Shown here in pieces: positions 43,404 through 51,567 of a stretch of 64,000 nt of DNA. Position numbers and translations under genes: made by a program. Source of the stretch: Scopulibacillus_A cellulosilyticus (lineage in GTDB: Bacteria > Bacillota > Bacilli > Bacillales > Sporolactobacillaceae); contig NZ_JBHTCO010000043.1 of NCBI RefSeq assembly GCF_042665295.1, positions 62,001-126,000 on the forward strand, read 5' to 3'. The stretch's first letter is position 1. Each line of letters starts with the position of its first letter. The notes under the pieces are model-generated. The model did not search any database. It was not told where the DNA came from and saw only the letters and a list, made by a program, of their open reading frames with translations.

Positions 43404-43432
43404 GTTATAATTCAATAACTTCTAAATGTCAA
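43404..43432 (-). promoter_or_regulatory. Sigma-A promoter of katA
   Basis: TTGACA (43427-43432) and TATAAC (43404-43409) are spaced 17 bases apart on the minus strand; the -35 box lies within the last codons of hemH. Confidence 0.75.
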
Positions 43433-44369
43433 CTGTAATTTTGTTAATTTCTCTGACTTTTTTTGAAACTGCCGATGCAAGCCCTTCTATAAAACTTAAA
43501 TGGGTATTTGGCATTCTGGGCCGAAAATAATTGACCCCTAACTCCTCTGTCACTGCTTTACATTCGAAATCATTATCATACAAAACTTCTAAGTGATCGG
43601 CTACAAATCCAATTGGACAATATATAAAAGAAGTGTATCCATGTTTTCTGTATAATTCTTTCGTAAGATCTTGAACATCCGGACCGAGCCAAGGTTCTTC
43701 AGTAGCTCCGGCACTTTGCCAACCTATCGAGTAATATTTCAGATTTGCTTTTTCAGCGATTAATTCAGCCGTTTTTGCCAGTTGTTCCGGATAAGGGTCG
43801 TTATTTATAAGAATTTTTTCCGGAAGACTGTGTGCTGAAAATATGACCATTGACTTTGACAAATCATTAATCATCAGCTGTGTTCTTTTTATCTGATTGG
43901 CCCAGAATCCGATAAATTTTGGTTCATCATACCAGGAATTAATGTGATGAATAAGCGGGCCATTAATTTTATCTGACATCGATTTAGCCCGATCATTGTA
44001 CGCCTTTAAACTGTAAACGGAATAATGAGGTGCGAGTATAATGCTGATTGCCTCTTCGATTCCATCATCTTTCATTTGCTTAACGGCATCTTCAATAAAA
44101 GGATAAGTATGCTTATATCCTAAATACAAATTAAACCGAATATCATCGTACCAATGATTAAGCTTTAAAACTAAATGCTTCGCTTGATTTCGCGTTATTT
44201 TAGCGAGAGGTGAAATTCCTCCTATTTGTCTATACCGTTTTTTTAAATCCTCTATCTGACTTGCAGAAGGCTTTCTCCCATGCCGGATATGAGTATAATA
44301 GGATTCAACCTCAAACAAACTGGACGGGGTACCATAAGCCATGACTAGCAGTCCTATTTTTTTCCTCAT
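43422..44369 (-). CDS. hemH: Ferrochelatase
   Basis: About 315 residues, the usual length of Gram-positive ferrochelatases. The start is the ATG at 44369 (MRKKIGLLVMAYGTP) after GGAGG; the longer open frame overlaps hemA. The metal-site histidine is in VIFSAHSLPEK near residue 180 and the acidic site in LYDNDFECK near 260. In Firmicutes the enzyme inserts iron into coproporphyrin III. It sits between hemA and katA, joining heme supply to the heme enzyme. Confidence 0.93.
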   Translation of the reverse strand: MRKKIGLLVMAYGTPSSLFEVESYYTHIRHGRKPSASQIEDLKKRYRQIGGISPLAKITRNQAKHLVLKLNHWYDDIRFNLYLGYKHTYPFIEDAVKQMKDDGIEEAISIILAPHYSVYSLKAYNDRAKSMSDKINGPLIHHINSWYDEPKFIGFWANQIKRTQLMINDLSKSMVIFSAHSLPEKILINNDPYPEQLAKTAELIAEKANLKYYSIGWQSAGATEEPWLGPDVQDLTKELYRKHGYTSFIYCPIGFVADHLEVLYDNDFECKAVTEELGVNYFRPRMPNTHLSFIEGLASAVSKKVREINKITVDI

Positions 44370-44409
44370 AATCGCCTCCTCATTTATGACGGAAATCCAA
44401 TCTATGATT

Positions 44410-45762
44410 TTATGAAAAAACAGGTATTTCCCTTTTCTTTTTATCAATTAAATTTTTTTCCATACTGTATTGAGTAGATCGTTCTTGTTCTTTCAATTCT
44501 TCCTCAAGACCAAATATATTTATGAATAGATCCAGCACTTCTTCACGATTTGGGTTCGCAACCATTTCTTTCATACGAATAAGAGGAAAGTGCAGCATCT
44601 GATTAACAATTGTTTTCGAATATTTGCGAATAACCCTGAGTTCCCTTTCTGTTAATTCAGGTAATTTATTTTCTATATGACGGACAGCCTCTTCGTGAAT
44701 GGATAATGATTTTTCACGTAATGCGCTAATAACCGGGATAACACCAAGCGTATTAAGCCACGACTTAAACTTTTCTATTTCCTGATTAATCATTATTTCT
44801 ATTTTCTCTGCTTCAGCGGCCCTCTCTTGTATATTTGCTTCAACAATGTATGTCAAATCATCAATATTGTATAAGAACACATCATCCAAATCGTTAATAG
44901 CGGGGTGCAAATTCCTAGGAACTGCAATATCAACTAAAAATAATTGGCGTTTTTTTCTTTTTTGAATAATTGATTCAATATCTTTCTTACTTAATACATA
45001 ACTGTCTGTACGCAGTGAACTAATGACGATATCGGCTTGGATTAAAGCATACGGAAGATCGTCTGACGTTAAAGCCAATCCGTTAAATTTTTCAGCTATA
45101 ACCCTGGCTTTCTCATACGTTCTGTTAACGACAATAATATTGCCGGTTCCGTTTGCAGCGAGATGTTTCGCCGTTAATTCACCCATCTCTCCTGCACCAA
45201 GAATAACAACCGTTTTGTTTTTAAAATTGTCGAAGATTTTCTTTCCTAATTCTATAGCAGCATAACTGACGGAAACTGCATTTCTGCTGATATTTGTTTG
45301 TGAATGGGCACGCTTAGCTAATGTAACCGCCTGCTTAAACAGCATGTTAAAAATCGTGCCTGTCGCCTTCAAACTTTGGCTTTGGAAAAAGGCGTCTTTT
45401 ACTTGACCTAAAATCTGTGTCTCGCCTAAAATCATTGAATCAAGTCCGCAAGCTACACGAAAGAGATGACCTATCGCTTCAGCATTTTCTTTAATATAAA
45501 GATAATTAATAAACTCTGACCGATCTATTCCAAACCACTCTTCAAGAAATCCTTTTACGTAATGCCTTCCAGTATGTAATTGATCGACAACCGTATACAA
45601 TTCCATTCGATTGCATGTATCAACAATGACACACTCTTGAATACTGTTTCTATGAAGAAGAGTTTGAATCGCCCCCGATTTAAACTCTTCTCCGAAAGCA
45701 AAACGTTCCCGGATTTCAACAGGAGCAGTGTTAAAATTTAAACCAATGACTAAGATGTGCAT
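44410..45762 (-). CDS. hemA: Glutamyl-tRNA reductase
   Basis: About 450 residues. The catalytic cysteine is in DTCNRMELY near residue 50, the NADPH domain has VILGAGEMGELTAKHL near 190, and the C-terminal dimerisation helices end the protein. It commits glutamyl-tRNA to heme synthesis. The ATG at 45762 follows GGGGTG; the TTG one codon upstream is less likely. In B. subtilis hemA heads hemAXCDBL; here it stands with hemH and katA instead. It is downstream of tpx by about 70 bases. Confidence 0.93.
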   Translation of the reverse strand: MHILVIGLNFNTAPVEIRERFAFGEEFKSGAIQTLLHRNSIQECVIVDTCNRMELYTVVDQLHTGRHYVKGFLEEWFGIDRSEFINYLYIKENAEAIGHLFRVACGLDSMILGETQILGQVKDAFFQSQSLKATGTIFNMLFKQAVTLAKRAHSQTNISRNAVSVSYAAIELGKKIFDNFKNKTVVILGAGEMGELTAKHLAANGTGNIIVVNRTYEKARVIAEKFNGLALTSDDLPYALIQADIVISSLRTDSYVLSKKDIESIIQKRKKRQLFLVDIAVPRNLHPAINDLDDVFLYNIDDLTYIVEANIQERAAEAEKIEIMINQEIEKFKSWLNTLGVIPVISALREKSLSIHEEAVRHIENKLPELTERELRVIRKYSKTIVNQMLHFPLIRMKEMVANPNREEVLDLFINIFGLEEELKEQERSTQYSMEKNLIDKKKREIPVFS

Positions 45763-45834
45763 CAAAAAACACCCCGCTATATCGTTTTGGAATCACCTTC
45801 TTCAAATTAGGCTTTAATTTTCACCTAAAAAACA

Positions 45835-46374
45835 TTATTTCACAGAATTAACGGTTGCCTTAGCAGATTTAACGGCTTCCAAGGCTGCTTCATAGTTTGG
45901 ATGCTGTGTCACTTCAGGAACGTATTCAACATACGTCACAACATCTTCTGAATTTACAACAAAAATTGCGCGGCATTCCAGCCGATGTTCTTTCATATAT
46001 GTTCCATATGCTTTTCCAAAAGACATGCTGTAATGATCAGATAATGTTTCAACAGCATTAATTCCGGCCGCTCCGCACCATCTGCTTTGTGCAAAAGGAA
46101 GATCAGCACTGATTGTCAAAACCTTTACATCATCACCAAGGCTTGCCGCCTCTTTATTGAAACGGCGTGTTTGTTCGTCACAAACCCCGGTATCCAATGA
46201 AGGGACCACACTAATAAGCCGAATTTTTCCTTTGGAATCTGCAAGCGTTACTTTAGAACGATCATTTGATAAAACTTCAAAATCTGGCGCTTTATCCCCC
46301 GGTTTAATTTCCGGTCCAATTAATGTTGCGGGATTTCCGCCCAGTGTCACTATACCTTTTCTTTCCTGTGTCAT
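45835..46374 (-). CDS. tpx: Thiol peroxidase (Tpx, atypical 2-Cys peroxiredoxin)
   Basis: 179 residues. The peroxidatic cysteine is in SVVPSLDTGVCDEQTRRFN near residue 60 and the resolving cysteine in SRWCGAAG near 95, as in bacterial Tpx. It reduces hydrogen peroxide and organic peroxides using thioredoxin. SD GGGGGAA. It lies between the uricase pair pucL-pucM and hemA, which suggests protection from the peroxide made by urate oxidase. Confidence 0.93.
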   Translation of the reverse strand: MTQERKGIVTLGGNPATLIGPEIKPGDKAPDFEVLSNDRSKVTLADSKGKIRLISVVPSLDTGVCDEQTRRFNKEAASLGDDVKVLTISADLPFAQSRWCGAAGINAVETLSDHYSMSFGKAYGTYMKEHRLECRAIFVVNSEDVVTYVEYVPEVTQHPNYEAALEAVKSAKATVNSVK

Positions 46375-46410
46375 TCACTATTCCCCCTTGATTCGTCAAA
46401 AGTTTTAAGC

Positions 46411-46770
46411 TTAGCTTCCGCGATACGTGCTGTAACCTCCTGGAGCAACCAGCAGAGGAACGTGATAATGATCCTCTGCATCTGCTATATTAAATCGGAG
46501 CGGAACTTTGTCTATGAAAGGAAAGGTGCTTGAATGCACACCCTCCCTCTGGAAATAATCAGCTACATAAAATACCAGTTCATATGTGCCAATTTTAAAT
46601 TCACTGCCGTCCAGCAGCGGAGAATCAACTCGCCCGTCGCTATTTGTGTGAACAGTACGAATCAACGATCGGTTATCTTCAGAATCTAATAACCAAAGCT
46701 CAATTTTAATCTCTTTCGCCGGGATACCTTTTGTTAAATCCAAAACATGAGTTGTTAATCGGCCGTTCAT
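46411..46770 (-). CDS. pucM: 5-hydroxyisourate hydrolase
   Basis: 119 residues of the transthyretin-like family, with the N-terminal RLTTHVLDLTKGIPA and the diagnostic C-terminal YRGS after YHVPLLVAPGGYST. It hydrolyses 5-hydroxyisourate, the product of urate oxidase, to OHCU. Its ATG overlaps the stop of pucL (ATGA), so the two are co-translated. Confidence 0.95.
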   Translation of the reverse strand: MNGRLTTHVLDLTKGIPAKEIKIELWLLDSEDNRSLIRTVHTNSDGRVDSPLLDGSEFKIGTYELVFYVADYFQREGVHSSTFPFIDKVPLRFNIADAEDHYHVPLLVAPGGYSTYRGS

Positions 46771-48269
46771 GCTTTTGCAGTATGTGCAGCGCCAGAAGCT
46801 GCCCTTCCTTCTTTTTCTAGATCTTCGCGTGTAACAATAAATCTTTGGAATCCATAAGGAGGACGTGGTTCTGTAAATACTTGTCCTTTTGATCCCGGAA
46901 TATCCTCAACAACCGGTTCCCATGTCTTGTTATTCGATTCAAATCCAATAGTAGCCAGCTGCGGGAAACGTTCAAGGGCACGAAGTCCAATTTCATAGAT
47001 TAAATGTTGGATCGAACGATTCTCAAGATCATTGAAAACTGTTGCGCAAATATCACGGATTTGTTCTGCCGGTACATAATTAGATGTATCAGAACCAATG
47101 GCATCAATAACGTTATTATAAGTCCAATCAAGGTTTAGATAGATGAATAATGGACGATCTTTTGCCTCTGGCAGCGTTGTATATTCATCCTTAATATATC
47201 CGTAGAATGAGCTTCCGCTTACTTTAATAAGATGCAATTGAGAAATACCGCTCGTTTGCTTTGTAATTTCAGTGCCATTAGCCGTACGTTTAACTTCTAC
47301 TGTCGTTGTAGCATGCTCGTTGCGTGAATGACGATAGACGAGATCGCTTTCATTTAATCCTGATTGACCGCCAACTTCTACCTTATCAAACGGAATTTCA
47401 TCACATGTAATCTCAACTGCGTCTATATGAGAATATGTTTCAAGGAAGCGCTCACATACAAATGTAGCAAAACCTTCTAATGTAGAGCCCTCATATTTTG
47501 CAGCATGGCGAAGCATAAAGTTCTTCATGGAATCCGTTGCCACGATGAGGCTGTTATCTCCTTCAGTAAATGAAGTTAAAAAAGCATCACCTTTTAAAGC
47601 GATCGTTGCATTCGTACCTAAAATAACATTGTTACGTCCGGTAAACCCTGATTCCGGTATTCTTTTTACTCCTTCAAGCGGTTTTGCGTACGTACGAAAA
47701 ACAAAAACGTCACCTTTTCCATAATACATTGTCCTTTGATTACTCATTTCAAAACCTCCCTTATTATTTAAAAAATCGTTTAAGCGAAATCCGGCAATTT
47801 TATAAATTTGTTCTAACGCCTCTTTAAATTCTGCCTCCGGAGATAATTGCAATCTCTTTAGCATAGATTGACGTATCGTTTCCTTTGTATGACCGCGGAC
47901 AGCCAAAATGAAAGGAAAACCAAATTTTTCTGTATACGCCTTGTTTAGAGACAGAAAATCTTCGGACTCCTCTTTTGAAAGTTTGTCGAGTCCGGCTCCG
48001 GACTGTTCCTTTACCGAAGCATTTGCCATACGAACCCGAGCAGCTAAATCAGGATGAGCCCTGAGCAATGCAAGTTTCTCTTCATAACTGGCAGCATCTA
48101 CGACACCTACCATAGCATCGTGAAGGTCAGATACATCAGAAAATGGACGTTTCTCCCATGAACGTTCAGCTACCCAAGGTGAATGTTCAAAAATCCAGCC
48201 TAATGCTCCTGTAAACGACTCACGATCCATTTGATTGACCAAATCAAAATTTAACTTGTTGTTTACCAT
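46767..48269 (-). CDS. pucL: Fused OHCU decarboxylase / urate oxidase
   Basis: About 500 residues. Residues 1 to about 165 are the OHCU decarboxylase domain (FTGALGWIFEHSPWVAERSW, then LLRAHPDLAARVRMA, then FILAVRGHTKETI). The rest is a cofactor-free urate oxidase (YYGKGDVFVFRTYA, GTNATIALKGDAFLTSF, SFYGYIKDEYTTLPE). With PucM it converts urate to S-allantoin, releasing hydrogen peroxide and carbon dioxide. Layout and length match B. subtilis PucL. The start is the ATG at 48269 after AAAGGA; upstream in-frame codons lack an SD. A shared purine operator candidate lies 126 bases upstream. Confidence 0.94.
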   Translation of the reverse strand: MVNNKLNFDLVNQMDRESFTGALGWIFEHSPWVAERSWEKRPFSDVSDLHDAMVGVVDAASYEEKLALLRAHPDLAARVRMANASVKEQSGAGLDKLSKEESEDFLSLNKAYTEKFGFPFILAVRGHTKETIRQSMLKRLQLSPEAEFKEALEQIYKIAGFRLNDFLNNKGGFEMSNQRTMYYGKGDVFVFRTYAKPLEGVKRIPESGFTGRNNVILGTNATIALKGDAFLTSFTEGDNSLIVATDSMKNFMLRHAAKYEGSTLEGFATFVCERFLETYSHIDAVEITCDEIPFDKVEVGGQSGLNESDLVYRHSRNEHATTTVEVKRTANGTEITKQTSGISQLHLIKVSGSSFYGYIKDEYTTLPEAKDRPLFIYLNLDWTYNNVIDAIGSDTSNYVPAEQIRDICATVFNDLENRSIQHLIYEIGLRALERFPQLATIGFESNNKTWEPVVEDIPGSKGQVFTEPRPPYGFQRFIVTREDLEKEGRAASGAAHTAKA

Positions 48270-48287
48270 GTCATCAATCCTTTCCAC

Positions 48288-48304
48288 TGAACAATGAATG
48301 TTCA
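48288..48304. promoter_or_regulatory. Inverted repeat in the pucL leader
   Basis: TGAACA and TGTTCA are separated by five bases, 20 bases before the pucL start. It may be an operator or a small RNA hairpin. Confidence 0.3.
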
Positions 48305-48394
48305 TTGATCAACCCCTTTCAGAGGATTAATTTAATTGTAATATTCGATCGATTTTTGGTCATTAGCCATGGGAGCTAAATTACAGGAGAATTA

Positions 48395-48413
48395 ATTGTG
48401 CACAGAGCCTAAT
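48395..48413. promoter_or_regulatory. Purine-region operator candidate, copy 1
   Basis: ATTGTGCACAGAGCCTAAT lies 126 bases upstream of pucL and matches at 18 of 19 positions a sequence in front of the divergent pucR/fetA genes (51492-51510). It contains the palindrome TGTGCACA. A PucR-family protein is the natural candidate binder. Confidence 0.6.
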
Positions 48414-48446
48414 GCGTTGTCGTAAGTTATTTTCCGCATAAAAAAA

Positions 48447-48478
48447 GATAAACCTGACAGTGAATGATCAGGTTTATC
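48447..48478 (-). terminator. Terminator after the fetAB-permease operon
   Basis: GATAAACCTGA and TCAGGTTTATC form a perfect 11-base stem followed by a T run on the minus strand. Confidence 0.92.
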
Positions 48479-48487
48479 GCAGCTTGG

Positions 48488-49825
48488 TTACGAAATATTT
48501 GTCGAATTTTGATTAGTTTGATGCTTCACAGGCTTTTCTTTTTTTTTAACCCAAACTTGTTCCATAATAATTACAATCATTGTACCAACAAGCAATCCAT
48601 TCCCGCACACATATTGTATAATCGAAGGTAAGCCTTGAAACACAGCCGGCGGCAAAAACATAACACCAATGCCAAATAACAAGGTTAGCCCTAATATCGT
48701 AAGCCTTCGCTCATCTAACCTTTCTTTTGTTATGGACAACAATGCGACACCGACTGATTGGACAAACGTTGCCAGCATCGCTGCGTTTGCTATCGGAGCC
48801 GGCAGTAAAGAAAGAAAGTTAATAATAGCTGGAATAAGGGCGATCCCTGTTAGGAAAATCGATGCAATCAAAAAAGGCCGTAAACACCGCTGGCCTGTCA
48901 TGCGAACATATCCTACGGAGCTGTTTAAAGGAACAATCCCTACAACCGAAAAGAGTGAACAAAGAATTTGAGTAATACCTGCGAATGAACTGGCACGATT
49001 GAAATCTTTCTTTTTAGTTTCACCATCCGAAAGAACATTTCCCATCGCTGATATATTGGAAACTAAATTTGACACTAACATAAATGCAAGAATTAACGCT
49101 GATAAAGCCATCCCGCTGTCCAAACGCGGATATCCCCATGCAAAAATTTCCGGGATCCGGATCCATTCCTTTGAAACCGGTGAGGGTGAACCTTTGCCAA
49201 CAAGATAAAAAACAAGCCATCCTGCTGAAATACCAATTAATAAAGAAAAAGTACGAAGCCATCCCCGTCCCCAAAACGATAATCCAACTATAATAAGAAA
49301 AACACCGAACGCAATAATAAATGCAATTACATCGGGTTTACCGCTAATATCATTCACATTCATCATTCCTTTTAAGAAAACACCGCTTAACTGTATTGAA
49401 AGCAAAAAAAGAAAAACCCCTGTTACCAAAGGAGTGAAGAGCGTCAAAATACGTTTAATCATTCCCGTTATCCCTAAAATGAAAAGCATTAAACCAGCGA
49501 TGATCATGCCGCCTTCTAATATTTGCAATGTATCGCTGAAACTGTGCCCCTTATGAACAGCCATATTCCCCATAATGACAAATACACCGAGCCAAGTACC
49601 CGCCGGACCATCCATAATCGGCATCCTGTGTCCAATCCATCCTTGCAGAAACGTCGATAGACCGACAACGAGAAAAGTCCGTTGCATTAAATGGGTAACC
49701 TCAGTTGCAGACAAATGGAAAATTCCCCCTACAACAATTGGAATCGCGACACTATTCACAAAGAAAAAAATAAGCCACTGAAAAACACTTAATCCGCTTT
49801 TAGAATAATCCCGAATAATATTCAT
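48488..49825 (-). CDS. Nucleobase:cation symporter-2, divergent purine permease
   Basis: 445 residues with about 12 to 14 membrane segments. NCS2 marks are present but divergent: MPIMDGPAGTWLGVFVIMG near residue 70, and SDGETKKKDFNRASSFAG followed by VVGIVPLNSSVGYVRMTGQ in the middle. It should import a purine such as urate or xanthine. Its ATG overlaps the fetB stop (ATGA), so it is made together with a predicted metal exporter, an unusual pairing. Confidence 0.85.
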   Translation of the reverse strand: MNIIRDYSKSGLSVFQWLIFFFVNSVAIPIVVGGIFHLSATEVTHLMQRTFLVVGLSTFLQGWIGHRMPIMDGPAGTWLGVFVIMGNMAVHKGHSFSDTLQILEGGMIIAGLMLFILGITGMIKRILTLFTPLVTGVFLFLLSIQLSGVFLKGMMNVNDISGKPDVIAFIIAFGVFLIIVGLSFWGRGWLRTFSLLIGISAGWLVFYLVGKGSPSPVSKEWIRIPEIFAWGYPRLDSGMALSALILAFMLVSNLVSNISAMGNVLSDGETKKKDFNRASSFAGITQILCSLFSVVGIVPLNSSVGYVRMTGQRCLRPFLIASIFLTGIALIPAIINFLSLLPAPIANAAMLATFVQSVGVALLSITKERLDERRLTILGLTLLFGIGVMFLPPAVFQGLPSIIQYVCGNGLLVGTMIVIIMEQVWVKKKEKPVKHQTNQNSTNIS

Positions 49826-50589
49826 GAGCTATATCTCCTGCTTTTCTCCGATAACATTGAATCCTTTGTAAACCACATTCTATAAGTTATTAGACTTAAC
49901 AGCATACTAGTGACTGCAGGGGATGCTGCAAATAAAAACATGATCAGAATCTGATACCGTACTGCTTCAATTGGACTTGCTCCCGCGACGATCATACCTG
50001 TCATAACACCGGGAAGCATCACTAAACCAACTGTCTTCATGTTGTCTATGTTAGGAATCATACTTGCCTTTACCGCTCTTGCCAGTACATCTTGAATTGA
50101 TTGTCTTGTTGTAGCCCCGAGAGCCAGTAATGTTTCGATTTCTCCTGAAGAGGTTTCTACTTCCCTGTTCATTTGTGATAGAAACAAGCTGCATGCGATC
50201 ATTGAGTTTCCCGCCACCATTCCACCCATAGGAATGATATATCGCGGTGTTGGTTCAATGATTCGAAATCCAAGCATTAGAACAAGTGTCAGCGTTTCTG
50301 TAAAAGCAATCGTTATTGCAACTTTCCACCATATACCTCTAAAGCCTTTAGCTCTTTGTGAAACATTCAAGGATGCCACACCTATCATCATCATGATTAT
50401 TAAAATAATTAAACCAGGTTGGTTAGATCGAAAAACATATTGTAAAACATATCCAATAAGGAATAATTGAACGGCCGATCTTACCGTGTTTATAGCAAGA
50501 TCCCTTTCCAAACCCAGCTTTTGCCAATAGGAAATCATGATTGTAATTAAAATGAATAGTAAAGTAGAAAACAACGCCAGGTTAGACAT
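49822..50589 (-). CDS. fetB: UPF0014/FetB-family ABC exporter permease
   Basis: 255 residues with about six or seven membrane segments. Family motifs are RSAVQLFLIGYVLQ near residue 38, PMGGMVAGNSMIACSLFLSQ near 130, and VMLPGVMTGMIVAGASP near 190. In E. coli FetAB exports iron and lowers peroxide stress. The start overlaps the fetA stop (TAATG) and the stop overlaps the purine permease start. Confidence 0.87.
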   Translation of the reverse strand: MSNLALFSTLLFILITIMISYWQKLGLERDLAINTVRSAVQLFLIGYVLQYVFRSNQPGLIILIIMMMIGVASLNVSQRAKGFRGIWWKVAITIAFTETLTLVLMLGFRIIEPTPRYIIPMGGMVAGNSMIACSLFLSQMNREVETSSGEIETLLALGATTRQSIQDVLARAVKASMIPNIDNMKTVGLVMLPGVMTGMIVAGASPIEAVRYQILIMFLFAASPAVTSMLLSLITYRMWFTKDSMLSEKSRRYSS

Positions 50590-51344
50590 TATACGAACAC
50601 CTCAATTTGATTGCTGCTTTTCGAAAACGACTGTTGCATTAAGGACTTAGATAAATCAGTTTCAGGACTTTTAAACAAAGATTGCGGATCGGTATCTTCA
50701 ATGAGCCTTCCTTCACTTAGAAGCCATATACGTTGGCCTATATTTTGTGCTTGCTTAACATTATGTGTTACCGAAATGATAGTCATTTCCTTTTCATAAT
50801 GGCATGACTTAATAAATTCCTCGACTAATTGAGTTGAATGAATATCTAAAGAAGAAGTCACTTCATCAAGTAAAAGAATATCCGGATTTAATAATATTGT
50901 TCTAATCAATGCTAATCGTTGCTTTTCACCCCCGGATAATAGCGAGGCTTGCTTATTCCAATCTAAATAAGAAAGCCCGACATCACTCAGTAATTGTTTA
51001 ACGTACATAGAGTTAAAAGTTGAACGATGAAGACGGCTTACAATCCGAAGATTATCTTCAACCGTTCCCGGCAGCATCACGGGTTGCTGTCCAACATATC
51101 CTACTTTCATCCTCCATTCCGATGGGGACCAATCCTTTTCCATTTTTCCATGCAAATAAATATGACCGCTGTCAGGAGATTCAAGCCGTCCCAGAATCCG
51201 CAACAACGTACTTTTCCCTTGGCCGGAAGCACCTAAGATGAAAATAATGGCAGGTTTTTCAATAGAGGTTGTGACATTCGATAACAACTTTAATGTATTT
51301 GAAGAGATACTTTTAGAGAGTTGATCAACATATAAAACCGCCAA
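50589..51344 (-). CDS. fetA: ABC transporter ATP-binding protein, FetA-like
   Basis: About 251 residues, one ATPase domain: Walker A GASGQGKST near residue 37, signature ASLLSGGEKQRLALIR near 130, Walker B DILLLDEVTSSLD. Partner of the FetB permease. The SD is AAAGGAGGGG, six bases before a TTG at 51344, which I take as the start; an earlier in-frame TTG at 51362 lies upstream of the SD. It leads the operon fetA, fetB, purine permease. The divergent pucR gene shares its promoter region. Confidence 0.87.
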   Translation of the reverse strand: MAVLYVDQLSKSISSNTLKLLSNVTTSIEKPAIIFILGASGQGKSTLLRILGRLESPDSGHIYLHGKMEKDWSPSEWRMKVGYVGQQPVMLPGTVEDNLRIVSRLHRSTFNSMYVKQLLSDVGLSYLDWNKQASLLSGGEKQRLALIRTILLNPDILLLDEVTSSLDIHSTQLVEEFIKSCHYEKEMTIISVTHNVKQAQNIGQRIWLLSEGRLIEDTDPQSLFKSPETDLSKSLMQQSFSKSSNQIEVFV

Positions 51345-51491
51345 AAAAACCCCTCCTTTCAATAAGATGTTTTAACAAATGTACTAATCTTTAAATCTAT
51401 TTATCCAGTTTTAGAAATTTTTATTATTTTTAGATTACACCAGAGGCAATATGAGGTCATTATTCCAATAGACTAGTTTTCATATAACCAT

Positions 51492-51510
51492 ATTGTGCAC
51501 ACAGCCTAAT
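51492..51510. promoter_or_regulatory. Purine-region operator candidate, copy 2
   Basis: ATTGTGCACACAGCCTAAT, 58 bases before pucR and 148 bases before fetA, matches copy 1 upstream of pucL at 18 of 19 positions. Confidence 0.6.
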
Positions 51511-51567
51511 CTTAACCTAGAATCATGATATAATTGTCTTGGATGTTTTGAAAGGAATGTGATTGCA

